The notes beneath the pieces are model-generated. The model saw only the letters and a list, made by a program, of their open reading frames with translations. It was not told the DNA's origin and did no database searches. A stretch of DNA of 64,000 nt. Source: JAKFEW01 sp036675505 (lineage in GTDB: Bacteria > Cyanobacteriota > Sericytochromatia > S15B-MN24 > JAQBPE01). The stretch is from contig JAKFEW010000009.1 in assembly GCA_036675505.1 (NCBI GenBank), forward strand, positions 1 to 64,000. The letters are read 5' to 3'. Every line of letters starts with the position of its first letter. Position 1 is the stretch's first letter. The position numbers and the translations under genes were made by a program. Below, in pieces: positions 24,913 to 33,079 of this stretch.

Positions 24913-26278
24913 CGCCTGGCTGGAGCTGACGCCGACGTGGCTGTGGACGATCCCGGCCAGCCTCGCCGTGATCGTGCTCATCGGCCTGCTGCAGCTCACC
25001 ACATGGTCGATCGAGGCCGTCGGCGTCGAGCTCGCGACCTACGGCCTCGCGCTTTACGGCGTCTTCGCCCTGCTCGGCGCCTTTCGGGCCTCGCAGAGCG
25101 TGACGCGCGAGGTGGCGTCGGGCACCTGGGAGATGCAACGGCTCTCCCAGTACCGGCCCGGCGAGCTGATGGTCGGCAAGCTCTTCGGCAGCGCGATCCT
25201 CGGCTGGTACGGGGCCGGCTGGGCGCTCGGGGTGTTCCTGCTGGGCCGGAGCCTGACGACGCCCGCGGCGCTGATGGCGCTCGACGTCGTGACGTTGCTG
25301 CTCGCGGCGCTCTGGCTGCACGCGCTGGCCCTGTTCGCCGGCTTCTTGCAGGCAGGCGCGTTGCGGGCCTTGCGGCGCCCGGTGCACTCGCAGGCCGGCA
25401 CGGCGATCGCCGCGGTGGTGGCGCTTTTCGCCGCCATGCCCGTGTTCGCGCTCGGCCATGAATTCGTCACGCAGGAAGGGGCGTTCGCCCCGGTCGACTG
25501 GTGGCTCCCGATCCCGCTGCGGCTCTTCGTCCCCTTCAGCTGCGCGATGTTCCTCGCCTGGACGCTCGCGGGCACCCACCGCGCCATCCGCGCGGAGCTT
25601 CAGGAGCCCGTCGGGCCATGGTCGCTGCTGGGGTTCCTGACCTTCCTCGGGTTCTACGTCTACCCGTTGTTCGCCGAACCGCTCGTCGCGCTCCTCGGCA
25701 ACCCGGTCGTCGCCTTCGCCGCGACGGGCGCCGCCGTCTTCGGCGTGGCGCTGCCCATCTTGATCCTGGGCGAGCGCTTCGACGTCGTGCGGCTGCGCGC
25801 CCTGGTCTCGGCCGCGTACCGCCGGGACCGGGAGGCCGTGATCACGCAGCTGCCGCTCTGGGCCTTCGCGTTCGCGGCCTGGGCCTTGTGGGTCCTGGCG
25901 CTGGGGCTGGTATCCGTGGGGACCTTCAGCGGCGGCGGCCTGATGGCCTTCGGCTTCGCCGCGGGGGTCGGCCTGGTCCTCGTCCGCGACCTCGGGTTCA
26001 TGCTCGCGATCCAGCTCGCGCCACTTGGCAACCGGAACCCGGCGGTCGTCGCGGTGGCCTGGCTCGCCGCGCTTTACCTCTTGCTGCCGATGCTGGTGCT
26101 CTCGGCGCCGAACGCGTTGGGCGCCCTGCTCTTCACGCTCCTGCCATTCATCGCCGTGGTGCCCGGCCTGGAGTTCTCGGTCTGGACCGTCGGCCTCGGC
26201 CTCGCGCTGGCGGTCCCGGCGAGCCTGGCGTCCTGGCTCGTCGTCGTGCCGCGGGTGCGCGCCGCGCTCCGCGCCTGA
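24890..26278 (+). CDS. ABC-2-type transporter permease
   Basis: 462 residues from a GTG start with GAAGGAGG ahead. About 12 hydrophobic segments: TIPASLAVIVLIGLLQL, ALYGVFALLGAF, several in the middle (AIAAVVALFAAMPVFAL, LGFLTFLGFYVYPLF), and LGLALAVPASLASWLVVV at the end. The motif VTREVASGTWEMQRLSQYRP after TM2 is the cytoplasmic coupling loop usual for ABC-2 permeases. Its neighbour supplies the ATPase. The 3' end faces the terminator of the minus-strand non-coding RNA, 18 bp away. Confidence 0.88.
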   Translation: MNPELVRNAWLELTPTWLWTIPASLAVIVLIGLLQLTTWSIEAVGVELATYGLALYGVFALLGAFRASQSVTREVASGTWEMQRLSQYRPGELMVGKLFGSAILGWYGAGWALGVFLLGRSLTTPAALMALDVVTLLLAALWLHALALFAGFLQAGALRALRRPVHSQAGTAIAAVVALFAAMPVFALGHEFVTQEGAFAPVDWWLPIPLRLFVPFSCAMFLAWTLAGTHRAIRAELQEPVGPWSLLGFLTFLGFYVYPLFAEPLVALLGNPVVAFAATGAAVFGVALPILILGERFDVVRLRALVSAAYRRDREAVITQLPLWAFAFAAWALWVLALGLVSVGTFSGGGLMAFGFAAGVGLVLVRDLGFMLAIQLAPLGNRNPAVVAVAWLAALYLLLPMLVLSAPNALGALLFTLLPFIAVVPGLEFSVWTVGLGLALAVPASLASWLVVVPRVRAALRA

Positions 26279-26295
26279 GCGCTCGGCAATTAGCC

Positions 26296-26340
26296 AAAAA
26301 ACACCAATCCCCGCGGAGCACGAGGCTCTGCGGGGGATTG
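26296..26340 (-). terminator. Intrinsic terminator of the minus-strand RNA
   Basis: A 15-bp GC-rich stem (arms 26305-26319 and 26325-26340, one bulged G, 5-nt loop) is followed on the minus strand by six T residues (A6 at 26296-26301 on the plus strand). On the plus strand no T-run follows, so it serves the minus-strand transcript. Confidence 0.85.
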
Positions 26341-27069
26341 CTGCTTGGGTCGCGCCAGGTCGTCGGTCCGACCGGTCTGCCTTTCGACAGCGGATGTCGC
26401 CACATCCTTCGCTTCCTTCGCAAGTATCTCAACCTACGTTCCGGGGACTGGGCAGTCCCCACCGAATTCCGGCAACAACCCTGGCGGGGGTCGGCAAAAG
26501 AATCCGTGGCACTCTTTCAACGGGGGTGCACCCGTGCTAGCTCCTGGAAGAGCGAGACCAGCGAATCGAGCTCGTCAGCCTTTCGGCCGGCGGGTACCAC
26601 CGTTTCCGGTCATACCGACGTTCGTTTCCGAGCGTCCCATCCCTCCTTTACAGAAGAGACTTCGATTCACCTCCCGGCGAGTTACCGACTCTCTTGCGAA
26701 AGCTGGCTTCCTACCCGGGTGAAGGGGCCTTCCGATGTCAATCCATCGGTGCGCTTGCGGCGCAGGACACTCACGCGTCCGGTGCATCCTCTGCAGACTT
26801 TACGGTCCGCTTCAGGAGAGTGTTGAACCCTCCTGCGACATTTCCCTTCGAACCTTCACTGTTTCCAGCGACCATTCGTTATGAAACACCGCGGCAATGT
26901 TTTCCGGTTTTACCACCCGGCCGAACGCCTTTTCAGGTATTCGGTCATCCAACCGATATTGCTACCGGCTGTGTAATCGTAAACTTCGAGTCGTTTCACC
27001 TTGCAGTGAACGGTCTCTCGTTCGTCACACCCTTTTGAAGTGTGTCTCGGCTCTCCAGAACCGGTCGAT
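26296..27069 (-). ncRNA. Candidate large structured non-coding RNA, about 770 nt
   Basis: A minus-strand unit bounded by a good promoter (27076-27104) and a strong terminator (26296-26340). In between no frame resembles a protein and base composition differs from the coding neighbours. The stretch is instead packed with local hairpins, many closed by GNRA-type tetraloops on the minus strand: ACCG-GAAA-CGGT (26599-26610), GCC-GAAA-GGC (26578-26587), CTGTC-GAAA-GGCAG (26377-26390), GGATGT-GGCG-ACATCC (26392-26407), and a 7-bp stem at 26443-26460. I could not match it to RNase P RNA, tmRNA, 6S, rRNA or a complete group II intron. The 5' part (27030 leftwards, GTGTGACG) faintly recalls group II domain I, but no domain V is seen. 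Confidence 0.6.
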
Positions 27070-27075
27070 GAATTA

Positions 27076-27104
27076 ACTATACCAGACCCCCAGTATTTAC
27101 GCAA
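27076..27104 (-). promoter_or_regulatory. Promoter of the minus-strand RNA
   Basis: Read on the minus strand: TTGCGT (27104-27099), 17-bp spacer, TATAGT (27081-27076); predicted start near 27069. It lies in an AT-rich 70-bp patch between the RNA and the exported-protein gene at 27285. Confidence 0.65.
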
Positions 27105-27284
27105 GCATTTCTTAAAATCTTCCTAATCCAGTATTAACAAATAGCGGGCGCTGACGATCGCCTGAGGTCGACACCGAGCTTCTGCCCGGCGAAATGACCG
27201 GTGCCCACCTGATCGGCGGCCGGGTACACGGTGGTCGTCGACGGCCCTCCGGCCGATCACCCCTGAAGCGGAACTGAGGTCACC

Positions 27285-28094
27285 TTGCAACACCCCATCC
27301 ACGTCATCGCGGCCGTCCTCCTGGTGGCCGTCACCTTCCCCGGCGCCGGTGCGCTCGCAAAGGGCACCGCGACCAAGCAGGCGCGGACGCCGGCCTTCTG
27401 CCAGTCCGACCCGACCGCGGGGTTCAAGGGAGATGGCAGTAACTACTGTGCGCCCACGGCCGTTTCGGACGGCCTGATTTACCTCACCACCGAGCGGGAG
27501 TACGAAGACCTGGCGCCGGCGACCACACCCGCCGCCCACGCGAAGCTGATCAAGCAGCTCGCGGCGAAGATGGCGACCGACCCCGCGAAAGGGACGGGAC
27601 CTGGCGCAATCATGAAGGGCATCTGGGGCTACGTGACGGCCCGGGGCTACGAGATCGATCGGCTGGAGTATGCGGGCTGGCGTGACATCGGTGCCGACAA
27701 CGCGAAGCGCTACGGGCAGGGCGCCAGGCCGAAGCTGACCTGGCTGCGGGCAGGCGCGAAGGACCCGGAAACCGTCTTGCTCGTCAACGTGGGCTGGTAC
27801 AAGCAGACCACAGGCGGCTACAAGCGGTCCGGCGGGCACTGGCTGAACGTGGTGGGGACGGGCCCCGGCAAGCTGGACTTCGTGGTGCGCAACCCCGCGC
27901 TGCCCGTGGGCGAGCAACGCACGAAATCGGCGGTGCAGCTGACCGCGCTGGACGCCGGCTTCAAGGTCGTCGGGTCGCCGGGCACCCCGGCGACGATGGC
28001 GGGCTACTACAAGGTCGCGGGCGCCGCCCTGCCGATGGGCAAGGCCACCACGGCCGTCCTCGACTGCGCGATGCTGTTCACCCTGGCGCAGTAG
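27285..28094 (+). CDS. Exported protein with papain-like (C39-like) cysteine peptidase signature
   Basis: 269 residues starting at TTG 27285 with GAGG ahead. Residues 1-~25 are a signal peptide (VIAAVLLVAVTFPGAGALA). The mature part has NYCAPTAVSDGLIYL, the nucleophile-helix pattern of C39/papain-like peptidases, and GGHWLNVVGTG, the usual His position, followed by FVVRNPA, which could supply the Asn/Asp. I infer a secreted peptidase or an inactive relative; the exact family is not recognised. It is a single gene without a clear terminator. Two other papain-like-fold proteins are encoded at 40173 and 54878. Confidence 0.65.
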   Translation: MQHPIHVIAAVLLVAVTFPGAGALAKGTATKQARTPAFCQSDPTAGFKGDGSNYCAPTAVSDGLIYLTTEREYEDLAPATTPAAHAKLIKQLAAKMATDPAKGTGPGAIMKGIWGYVTARGYEIDRLEYAGWRDIGADNAKRYGQGARPKLTWLRAGAKDPETVLLVNVGWYKQTTGGYKRSGGHWLNVVGTGPGKLDFVVRNPALPVGEQRTKSAVQLTALDAGFKVVGSPGTPATMAGYYKVAGAALPMGKATTAVLDCAMLFTLAQ

Positions 28095-28179
28095 TCCGCT
28101 CGCTTCAAGCGTCGAAAAGACCGCGCCGCTTACGGTTGCTAAATGCTAGAATTCGTTAAGACAGGAATAAGGAGAGGTT

Positions 28180-29046
28180 ATGCGACCGCAAATCGGGTCC
28201 TTGATCGGGGCGGCTGGCCTCTTGGCCGTCGTCGCGGCGGCTGGTTGCGGCCTGCCCTCCACCGCCTCGGGGCTCCAACGGGCAAGCGCCGTCATCCGGG
28301 CTCAGGCGCGCACCCTGGCGGTTTCGGTGGTCGGCCCTGAGGAATTGCCAGCCAGCGTCATGGCCGATGTGCTGCCCCGCGCGCAGCGGAACGCCGACGA
28401 CCTGAGCCGGCGCCGCAAGATCGACTTCTTCACGCTACACCCCAACCCGGTGGGCCTGAAGCTCGGGGTGGGCGACGCCACCACCCACGTGTTGAGCTTC
28501 CTGGGGACCTCCAAGGATCGGACGACCCTCAACATCGAGATGCGGGCCCTGGTGGGCGAGCGGGCGATCGGGCTCACCGCCAACTACACAGGTCCTGTCA
28601 CGTTGGGCCGCGTGCCTCAGCCGGAAGCCCCTTCGCAAACCCTTTCCCGCCATCGCAGCGGCTTCGCCTTCGACTTGCTCTTGAGCTCGCCGCCCGCCCA
28701 CGTGGTCGAGGCGCACGAAACGGCCCTCACCCGGCTGGGCCGCCACCTGGAGGCCCGCTACGACGCGCGGCCCTTCGAGATGGGCTCGGACACGATCGTG
28801 TTCTCGATCGAGCGAGGGGCCGAGTCCCTGGGCTACGTGACGCTGGATCAGCGGGATCGTTTGGTGTTGGGCGATCGCAAGTACGCCGACGTGCAAGCCG
28901 TGGTGGCCTACGATCTGGCGGGGGAGGTGCTCGCGGGCTATTCCCTGGTGGGCTTCAACCAGAAGACCCAGGGCGCGAACGCACCGCCGACCTACCGGGT
29001 CCATCACGATGCGCCCTTCCCGATCTACGAGTTCGGTGACATTTAG
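28180..29046 (+). CDS. Lipoprotein of unknown function
   Basis: 288 residues with AAGGAGAGG before the ATG. The N-terminus is a lipoprotein signal with lipobox VAAAGC (Cys ~23), so the protein is anchored to a membrane. The mature part is mixed alpha/beta with no motif I know. Its strands (FEMGSDTIVFSIERG, SLGYVTLDQRDRLVLGD) suggest a beta-rich C-terminal domain. Codon use is normal. It is monocistronic, with the minus-strand DUF1810 gene converging on it. Confidence 0.8.
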   Translation: MRPQIGSLIGAAGLLAVVAAAGCGLPSTASGLQRASAVIRAQARTLAVSVVGPEELPASVMADVLPRAQRNADDLSRRRKIDFFTLHPNPVGLKLGVGDATTHVLSFLGTSKDRTTLNIEMRALVGERAIGLTANYTGPVTLGRVPQPEAPSQTLSRHRSGFAFDLLLSSPPAHVVEAHETALTRLGRHLEARYDARPFEMGSDTIVFSIERGAESLGYVTLDQRDRLVLGDRKYADVQAVVAYDLAGEVLAGYSLVGFNQKTQGANAPPTYRVHHDAPFPIYEFGDI

Positions 29047-29079
29047 GGAGTTCGGTGACTATAAGGCGGCGGCGCCGAA

Positions 29080-29517
29080 TCACGTCGACAGCTTCAGCCG
29101 GTCGAGCGTGAGGGGATCGAATTCCCCTTCGTAGTACTTGGCGAGCGCTTTGTGGAACACCGCATAGTCGGTGGTGGCGAAACAGAAGAGCGTCAGGCAC
29201 GACTTCAGCTTCACGTCGTCCGGCGACCCCATGATCGCGTGGATCGATCGCCCCTCGACGGCGTTCAGCAGCGCTACGCACTCCCGCAGGCGTGCGCCCA
29301 GCACCGGGTGGGCGACATACGCCCGGGCCTCGTCGAGCGACGAGAGCGCGAACCTGCGGGCCATCTCGCTCGTGCCGAGCCCGGCGATTTGCGGGAAGAC
29401 GAACCACATCCAGTGGGTGTACTTCCGGCCGGCCCGCAGCTCAGCACGCACCTGGTCGGTCACCGGCGCTTGGGCGTCGACGAATCGCGCGAGGTTGTAG
29501 GGGTCGTGGTCAGGCAT
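29080..29517 (-). CDS. DUF1810 family protein
   Basis: 145 residues. The family pattern is clear: YNLARFVDAQ, YTHWMWFVFPQI, GLGTSEMARRFALSSLDEA, the LGARLRECVALL block and SPDDVKLKSCLTLF. DUF1810 proteins are small cytoplasmic proteins of unknown biochemical role, sometimes next to ADP-ribose or macro-domain genes. The open frame extends to 29607, but ATG 29517 (MPDHDPYNLARF) is the family start. Confidence 0.92.
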   Translation of the reverse strand: MPDHDPYNLARFVDAQAPVTDQVRAELRAGRKYTHWMWFVFPQIAGLGTSEMARRFALSSLDEARAYVAHPVLGARLRECVALLNAVEGRSIHAIMGSPDDVKLKSCLTLFCFATTDYAVFHKALAKYYEGEFDPLTLDRLKLST

Positions 29518-29633
29518 ACTAAGAAGTGTAATGATGTGAGATCTATTTCGGTTCAAAAAGAGATGCCAGCACGGCGCCCTCGAACCTATGATGCCATGGG
29601 AACTCACGGCCAGGTGGAATGGTGCGCGAATCC

Positions 29634-31049
29634 ATGGCGAATCTTTCGAAGACGCATCGGCTTTCGGCCTGGGTCATGGTGGGCGCCTTCGTGGCTGGCT
29701 GCTCGGTGCCCCTCAATCTCGATCGTCGCACGCCGAATCAGCCTGATTTCACTGGCCGGTATGGTCTCCAGACGCTGACGGTCGGCATCGGCCTCACGGA
29801 TTTCAAGAGCGACTACGAAAGCGACTATGTCAAAGCGTTCAAGCGGGCGCTGATCCTGTACAAAGCGTCGAGCGCCCGCAACTGGGATCGGGACGTGGCC
29901 CCCTTGTTTTGGAGCAACGTCGCCGTGGATTACATCCACGACAAGATCGGCAACCCGCCGGCCCAGACCCGCGCGCACGCCCTGGTCCACCTCACGGTGC
30001 TGCGCGCGCTGCTGGCCGTGCGCGGGACCTTCACGGGGCCCCACAGGTGCACCTTGAAGGAGGAGGCGGCGATCGCCGCCGCCGTCACCACCGTGCTGGG
30101 CACGCTCTTCCCGTCGGGTGCGACTGAACTCGTGCAAATCGGCGATCGCCGGGTTTTCGCACGCGTGAACAACCCCAAGAGCATGATCGAGGTGACGGCC
30201 GGGCGGACGATCGGCTTGCAGGTCGGCGCGCTCATGAATGACTTTGCGGCGACGGACCACGGCGATCCCCCTGCGACGCCGTACCCCCAGGAGGAAGGCC
30301 GCTACTACGACCCCGACCCGATCGGGTACGACGTCCCGACCTGGAAGCCATACGTCGTGGACCTGAGCACTGGCGCCTACGAGCTGCCGAGGGTGCCGCA
30401 GCCCGGCGAACCGGGATTCGCCGAACAGGTAATCGGCGTGATTCACGCGCGCGACCACCTCACCGAAAGCAAGAAGCGCAACGCGATGTTCTGGGCCTCC
30501 GTGCTTCCGCCGAACGACCTGGTCCGCATTCTCTCGCTGCAACTCGCCGAGCGGGACTTCTCCTCGGCGAACGCCGCGCAGGCCCTGGCCTGGAACGCGG
30601 TGGCGCAGCTCGACGCCTTCATCGCCTGTTGGACGATCAAGTACGACCAGAAACTCGTGCGGCCGGACGTCGGCATCCCCGGCTTCATTCCGTGGCTCGC
30701 GACCGACGACGCCCGCCGGGTCTTCGATGACCTCGGCCTTTCGTCGATCGATACGCCTTACGCGCTCTTCGGCACGCCACGCTTCCCGGCCTACCCATCC
30801 GGCCATGCGTCGCAGTCGGCAGCCGCCGCGGCACATGCGGGCTGGCTCCTGCCCGACGAGAAAGCCTTCTGGGAAAGCATGGCCGTGGCGTCCGGCGTCT
30901 CGCGCATCGACGGCGGCATCCACTGGCCGGCCGACCACCTCGGCGGCAAGGCGCTGGGACGCGCCGTCGCGACCACGGTCATCGCCCGCCAGCAGGCCAC
31001 CCGAGGCGTGTTTGACGGGTGGGCCGACCAGGTCCCGTACCTTCCATAA
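29634..31049 (+). CDS. PAP2-superfamily lipoprotein, vanadium-haloperoxidase-like
   Basis: 471 residues (ATG 29619 is an alternative start). Lipoprotein signal with lipobox FVAGC (Cys ~23). The catalytic core lies near the C-terminus: FPAYPSGHASQSAAAAAH (P-S-G-H motif, residues ~390-405) and SRIDGGIHWPADHLGGKALG (second His/Arg motif SRxxxGxHWPxD). These are the phosphate/vanadate-binding motifs of PAP2 phosphatases and vanadium-dependent haloperoxidases. The long helical N-terminal part (~330 residues) is like bacterial haloperoxidase-type members rather than small lipid phosphatases. It acts outside the cytoplasm. Peroxidase versus phosphatase activity cannot be decided by eye. Confidence 0.85.
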   Translation: MANLSKTHRLSAWVMVGAFVAGCSVPLNLDRRTPNQPDFTGRYGLQTLTVGIGLTDFKSDYESDYVKAFKRALILYKASSARNWDRDVAPLFWSNVAVDYIHDKIGNPPAQTRAHALVHLTVLRALLAVRGTFTGPHRCTLKEEAAIAAAVTTVLGTLFPSGATELVQIGDRRVFARVNNPKSMIEVTAGRTIGLQVGALMNDFAATDHGDPPATPYPQEEGRYYDPDPIGYDVPTWKPYVVDLSTGAYELPRVPQPGEPGFAEQVIGVIHARDHLTESKKRNAMFWASVLPPNDLVRILSLQLAERDFSSANAAQALAWNAVAQLDAFIACWTIKYDQKLVRPDVGIPGFIPWLATDDARRVFDDLGLSSIDTPYALFGTPRFPAYPSGHASQSAAAAAHAGWLLPDEKAFWESMAVASGVSRIDGGIHWPADHLGGKALGRAVATTVIARQQATRGVFDGWADQVPYLP

Positions 31050-31074
31050 AGATCAACGACGGTTGAACAAGTGT

Positions 31075-31227
31075 TAGTTTTGAGATTTGAGTTTTGAGAT
31101 TTGTGTTGGGTCGGTGTGCGTGCAAAACCTCCTCGGCGGGTTCCTCCGCTACCTCGCCCAACCTAAGGTGCGTGCCTCCAAGTCTCCGTTGCCCAACCCA
31201 AATCTCAAAACTCAAATCTCAAAACTT
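31075..31227. repeat. Long inverted repeat (36-nt arms, 34/36 matching) with AT-rich 14-mer tandem units
   Basis: The left arm 31075-31110 and right arm 31192-31227 are reverse complements except for two positions. Each arm contains the 14-mer AGTTTTGAGATTTG twice in tandem. The 81-nt centre is GC-rich and has no ORF. The arms are strikingly AT-rich for this genome. It sits between the PAP2 gene and the thioredoxin gene. It could be a MITE-like element, a foldback element or a strong cruciform; it has no U-run typical of terminators. Confidence 0.8.
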
Positions 31228-31356
31228 GATCCCTCAACCCCGTCCGTCATCTTGATGGTAGGCACCGGAGGTCGTACCGTAGGATCGCATCGCCGGTGCG
31301 GGTAGATGAACGGCACGGCCATTGGGTCGGTCAACGCGTGAATGAGGAGTGCGAAA

Positions 31357-31743
31357 TTGGCCACCGAAATCATCGAGGTGACGGACGAGGACTTCGAAAC
31401 GGAAGTGCTCGAAGAGGCGCTTCCCGTCCTGGTCGACTTCTGGATGCACGATTGTGAGCCCTGCGCGGAGCTCTCCCCCGTTTTTAAGTCCCTCGCGAAG
31501 GAGTTCGACGGCCAGGTGAAGTTCGTGAAGGCCAACGCGGACGACTGCGTGGAGACCACGGGCGAATACGGGATCGAAGGCTACCCGTCGCTGCAGCTCT
31601 TCGTCGCCGGCGAGTTCGTCGAAGAGGTCGCGTGGGTCGAAGGGCTCCCCACCAAGGACGAGATTCGCGACTTCCTGACCGGCCACCTCGAAGGCGGCGA
31701 CGACGACGAGGAGGGCGAAGAGGAGGAGGAGGAGGAGGAATAG
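31357..31743 (+). CDS. Thioredoxin-like protein with an acidic C-terminal tail
   Basis: 128 residues. Thioredoxin fold with VLVDFWMHDCEPCAELSP: active site C-E-P-C instead of the usual C-G-P-C, which should shift the redox potential. The cis-proline is in GYPSLQLF. The last ~15 residues are almost all Glu/Asp. TTG 31357 is chosen because AGGAG (31345-31349) lies 7 nt before it; ATG 31342 is possible and would overlap that site. No signal peptide, so cytoplasmic. It is likely co-transcribed with the next gene (9-nt gap). Confidence 0.88.
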   Translation: MATEIIEVTDEDFETEVLEEALPVLVDFWMHDCEPCAELSPVFKSLAKEFDGQVKFVKANADDCVETTGEYGIEGYPSLQLFVAGEFVEEVAWVEGLPTKDEIRDFLTGHLEGGDDDEEGEEEEEEEE

Positions 31744-31752
31744 CCGGGGACT

Positions 31753-32457
31753 ATGGAAGGCCCCGATAGCGCCTCCGCCCTCACGCGCCTGCCGCCGGTG
31801 GACGAGGCCGACCGCGATCCGGAGCTCGTCGTCTTCCGCGACAAGCTCCTCGCCGCCGTGCGCGCCAGGGATTGGGAGGCGCTCAAGGAGCAGATGTATT
31901 TCCGCATCGGGTTCGGCCCGGACTACTTCGATGCCAAGATCCGGCTGCTCGGCGACTTCTGGGGCATGCCGTCGCCCGAGAGCCCGTTCTGGTGGAAGCT
32001 CGAGCGGGCGCTCGCCTGGGGCGGTCGTTTCAACCCGGGCGGGGTGTTCGCGGCGCCGGGGCTGGACCTGGCCTGGCCCGCGGACCTGGACCGCAAGCGC
32101 TGCCTGGTGGCCGTGGGCCCCGAGGTGCCGCTGCGTGAGGCGGCGTCGCCGGACGCGCCGGCGATCGCCTACCTGAGCTACGACGTCGTCGAGCTCGTGC
32201 CGCTGCCCGGCATGGCCGACTTGCCGTTCGACGAGCATTACGACTGGCACACCAACCGCGCCGACCATGGCCAGCGCGGTTACAGCCTCAAGGGCTTCCA
32301 CCACGTGCGCACGGCGGCCGGCCAGGTGGGGTTCGTCGACCACCACCAGCTGCTGAGTCCGCTCGAGCACCAGGCCTACCTGGCGCGCATCGACGAAGGC
32401 CGCTGGTGGTCCATGGTGGCCTTCGTCGCGCCGGGCGCGGAGCGGCCACCGACATAG
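31753..32457 (+). CDS. SH3-like-domain protein
   Basis: 234 residues, ATG 9 nt after the thioredoxin stop. The first ~110 residues are helical and Trp-rich (SPFWWKLERALAWGG). The second half has bacterial SH3-type repeats: CLVAVGPEVPLREAASPDAP, then VRTAAGQVGFVDHHQLLSP and a closing RWWSMVAFVAG. This layout is known from secreted or periplasmic SH3 proteins, but there is no signal peptide here. The function is unknown; proximity suggests it works with the acidic thioredoxin. Confidence 0.7.
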   Translation: MEGPDSASALTRLPPVDEADRDPELVVFRDKLLAAVRARDWEALKEQMYFRIGFGPDYFDAKIRLLGDFWGMPSPESPFWWKLERALAWGGRFNPGGVFAAPGLDLAWPADLDRKRCLVAVGPEVPLREAASPDAPAIAYLSYDVVELVPLPGMADLPFDEHYDWHTNRADHGQRGYSLKGFHHVRTAAGQVGFVDHHQLLSPLEHQAYLARIDEGRWWSMVAFVAPGAERPPT

Positions 32458-32503
32458 CCGGCTGGCCGGGCGGTCGCTTCCGAAACAATTCTAAATCTTG
32501 AAC

Positions 32504-32977
32504 TTATATTGCGGGAGATGCAGAGGCTTCGCCCTGCCCGGAATCGTCGAGCAGCAGGTCGAAGCGCGTGACGAGCAGCTTGAGGCCGGCCTCGATGATC
32601 GTGAGCTCAGCCGGCGAGATGCGCTCCGCGAGGCGGGCCATGCGGCGGCGCAGCTCGTCGGGCACGCGCTGGACGACGGTCGCCCCATCGTGGGTGACCT
32701 GCAAGTAGATGACGCGGCGATCGTCCACGCTGGGCTCGCGCGTCAGGTAGCCGTGCTTCTCGAGCCAGTCCACGTGGTAGGTCACGTTGCTCTTCGGCAG
32801 CGCGGTCAGGTAGGTGAGCTCTGACATCGTGAGCGGCGTCCGCTCCATGACCAGGTGGAGAATCGCCCAACGCAGCCGTGAAAGATCGGCGTGATGCTCG
32901 AGCATCTCCTGGTATAGCTTGCCGATTTTCTCGACCAGGGTGAGAAACGGCCTGGAAAGGGACTCTTCGGGTTCCAT
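32504..32977 (-). CDS. MarR-family transcriptional regulator
   Basis: 157 residues with the winged-helix core: LSRLRWAILHLVM, LTYLTALPKSNVTYHVDWL (recognition helix) and GYLTREPSVDDRRVIYLQVT (wing with the D-x-R signature). It is divergent from an RND efflux operon, the classical arrangement in which a MarR repressor responds to a toxic ligand and controls the pump. The shared 100-bp AT-rich intergenic region contains a palindrome at 33060-33072 overlapping the pump start. Confidence 0.92.
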   Translation of the reverse strand: MEPEESLSRPFLTLVEKIGKLYQEMLEHHADLSRLRWAILHLVMERTPLTMSELTYLTALPKSNVTYHVDWLEKHGYLTREPSVDDRRVIYLQVTHDGATVVQRVPDELRRRMARLAERISPAELTIIEAGLKLLVTRFDLLLDDSGQGEASASPAI

Positions 32978-33059
32978 GGGCTCCTTCGTGCAGGGCGGCC
33001 GCCCGGCGAACCCCTTCTTATTTATATATCAAGAGTTGGATAGATTGACAAGCAAATAG

Positions 33060-33072
33060 TTCAATGATTGAA
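33060..33072. promoter_or_regulatory. Probable MarR operator
   Basis: TTCAAT-G-ATTGAA, a perfect 6-bp dyad about 8 bp before the adaptor start codon, in the divergent marR/RND intergenic region. A related ATTGAC half-site lies ~15 bp upstream. Confidence 0.5.
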
Positions 33073-33079
33073 TTAAGTG

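Noticed and set aside
26345..26826. Plus-strand ORFs across the non-coding RNA region
   Set aside because: Ser/Arg/Pro-rich translations without codon bias or homology; the strand signals (promoter, terminator) point to the minus-strand RNA.
26296..27069. Group II intron
   Set aside because: The 5' part contains GTGTGACG and many GNRA loops, but no domain V or VI pattern or intron-encoded protein is found, the GTGTG is paired locally, and the unit has its own promoter and terminator. A degenerate intron cannot be fully excluded.
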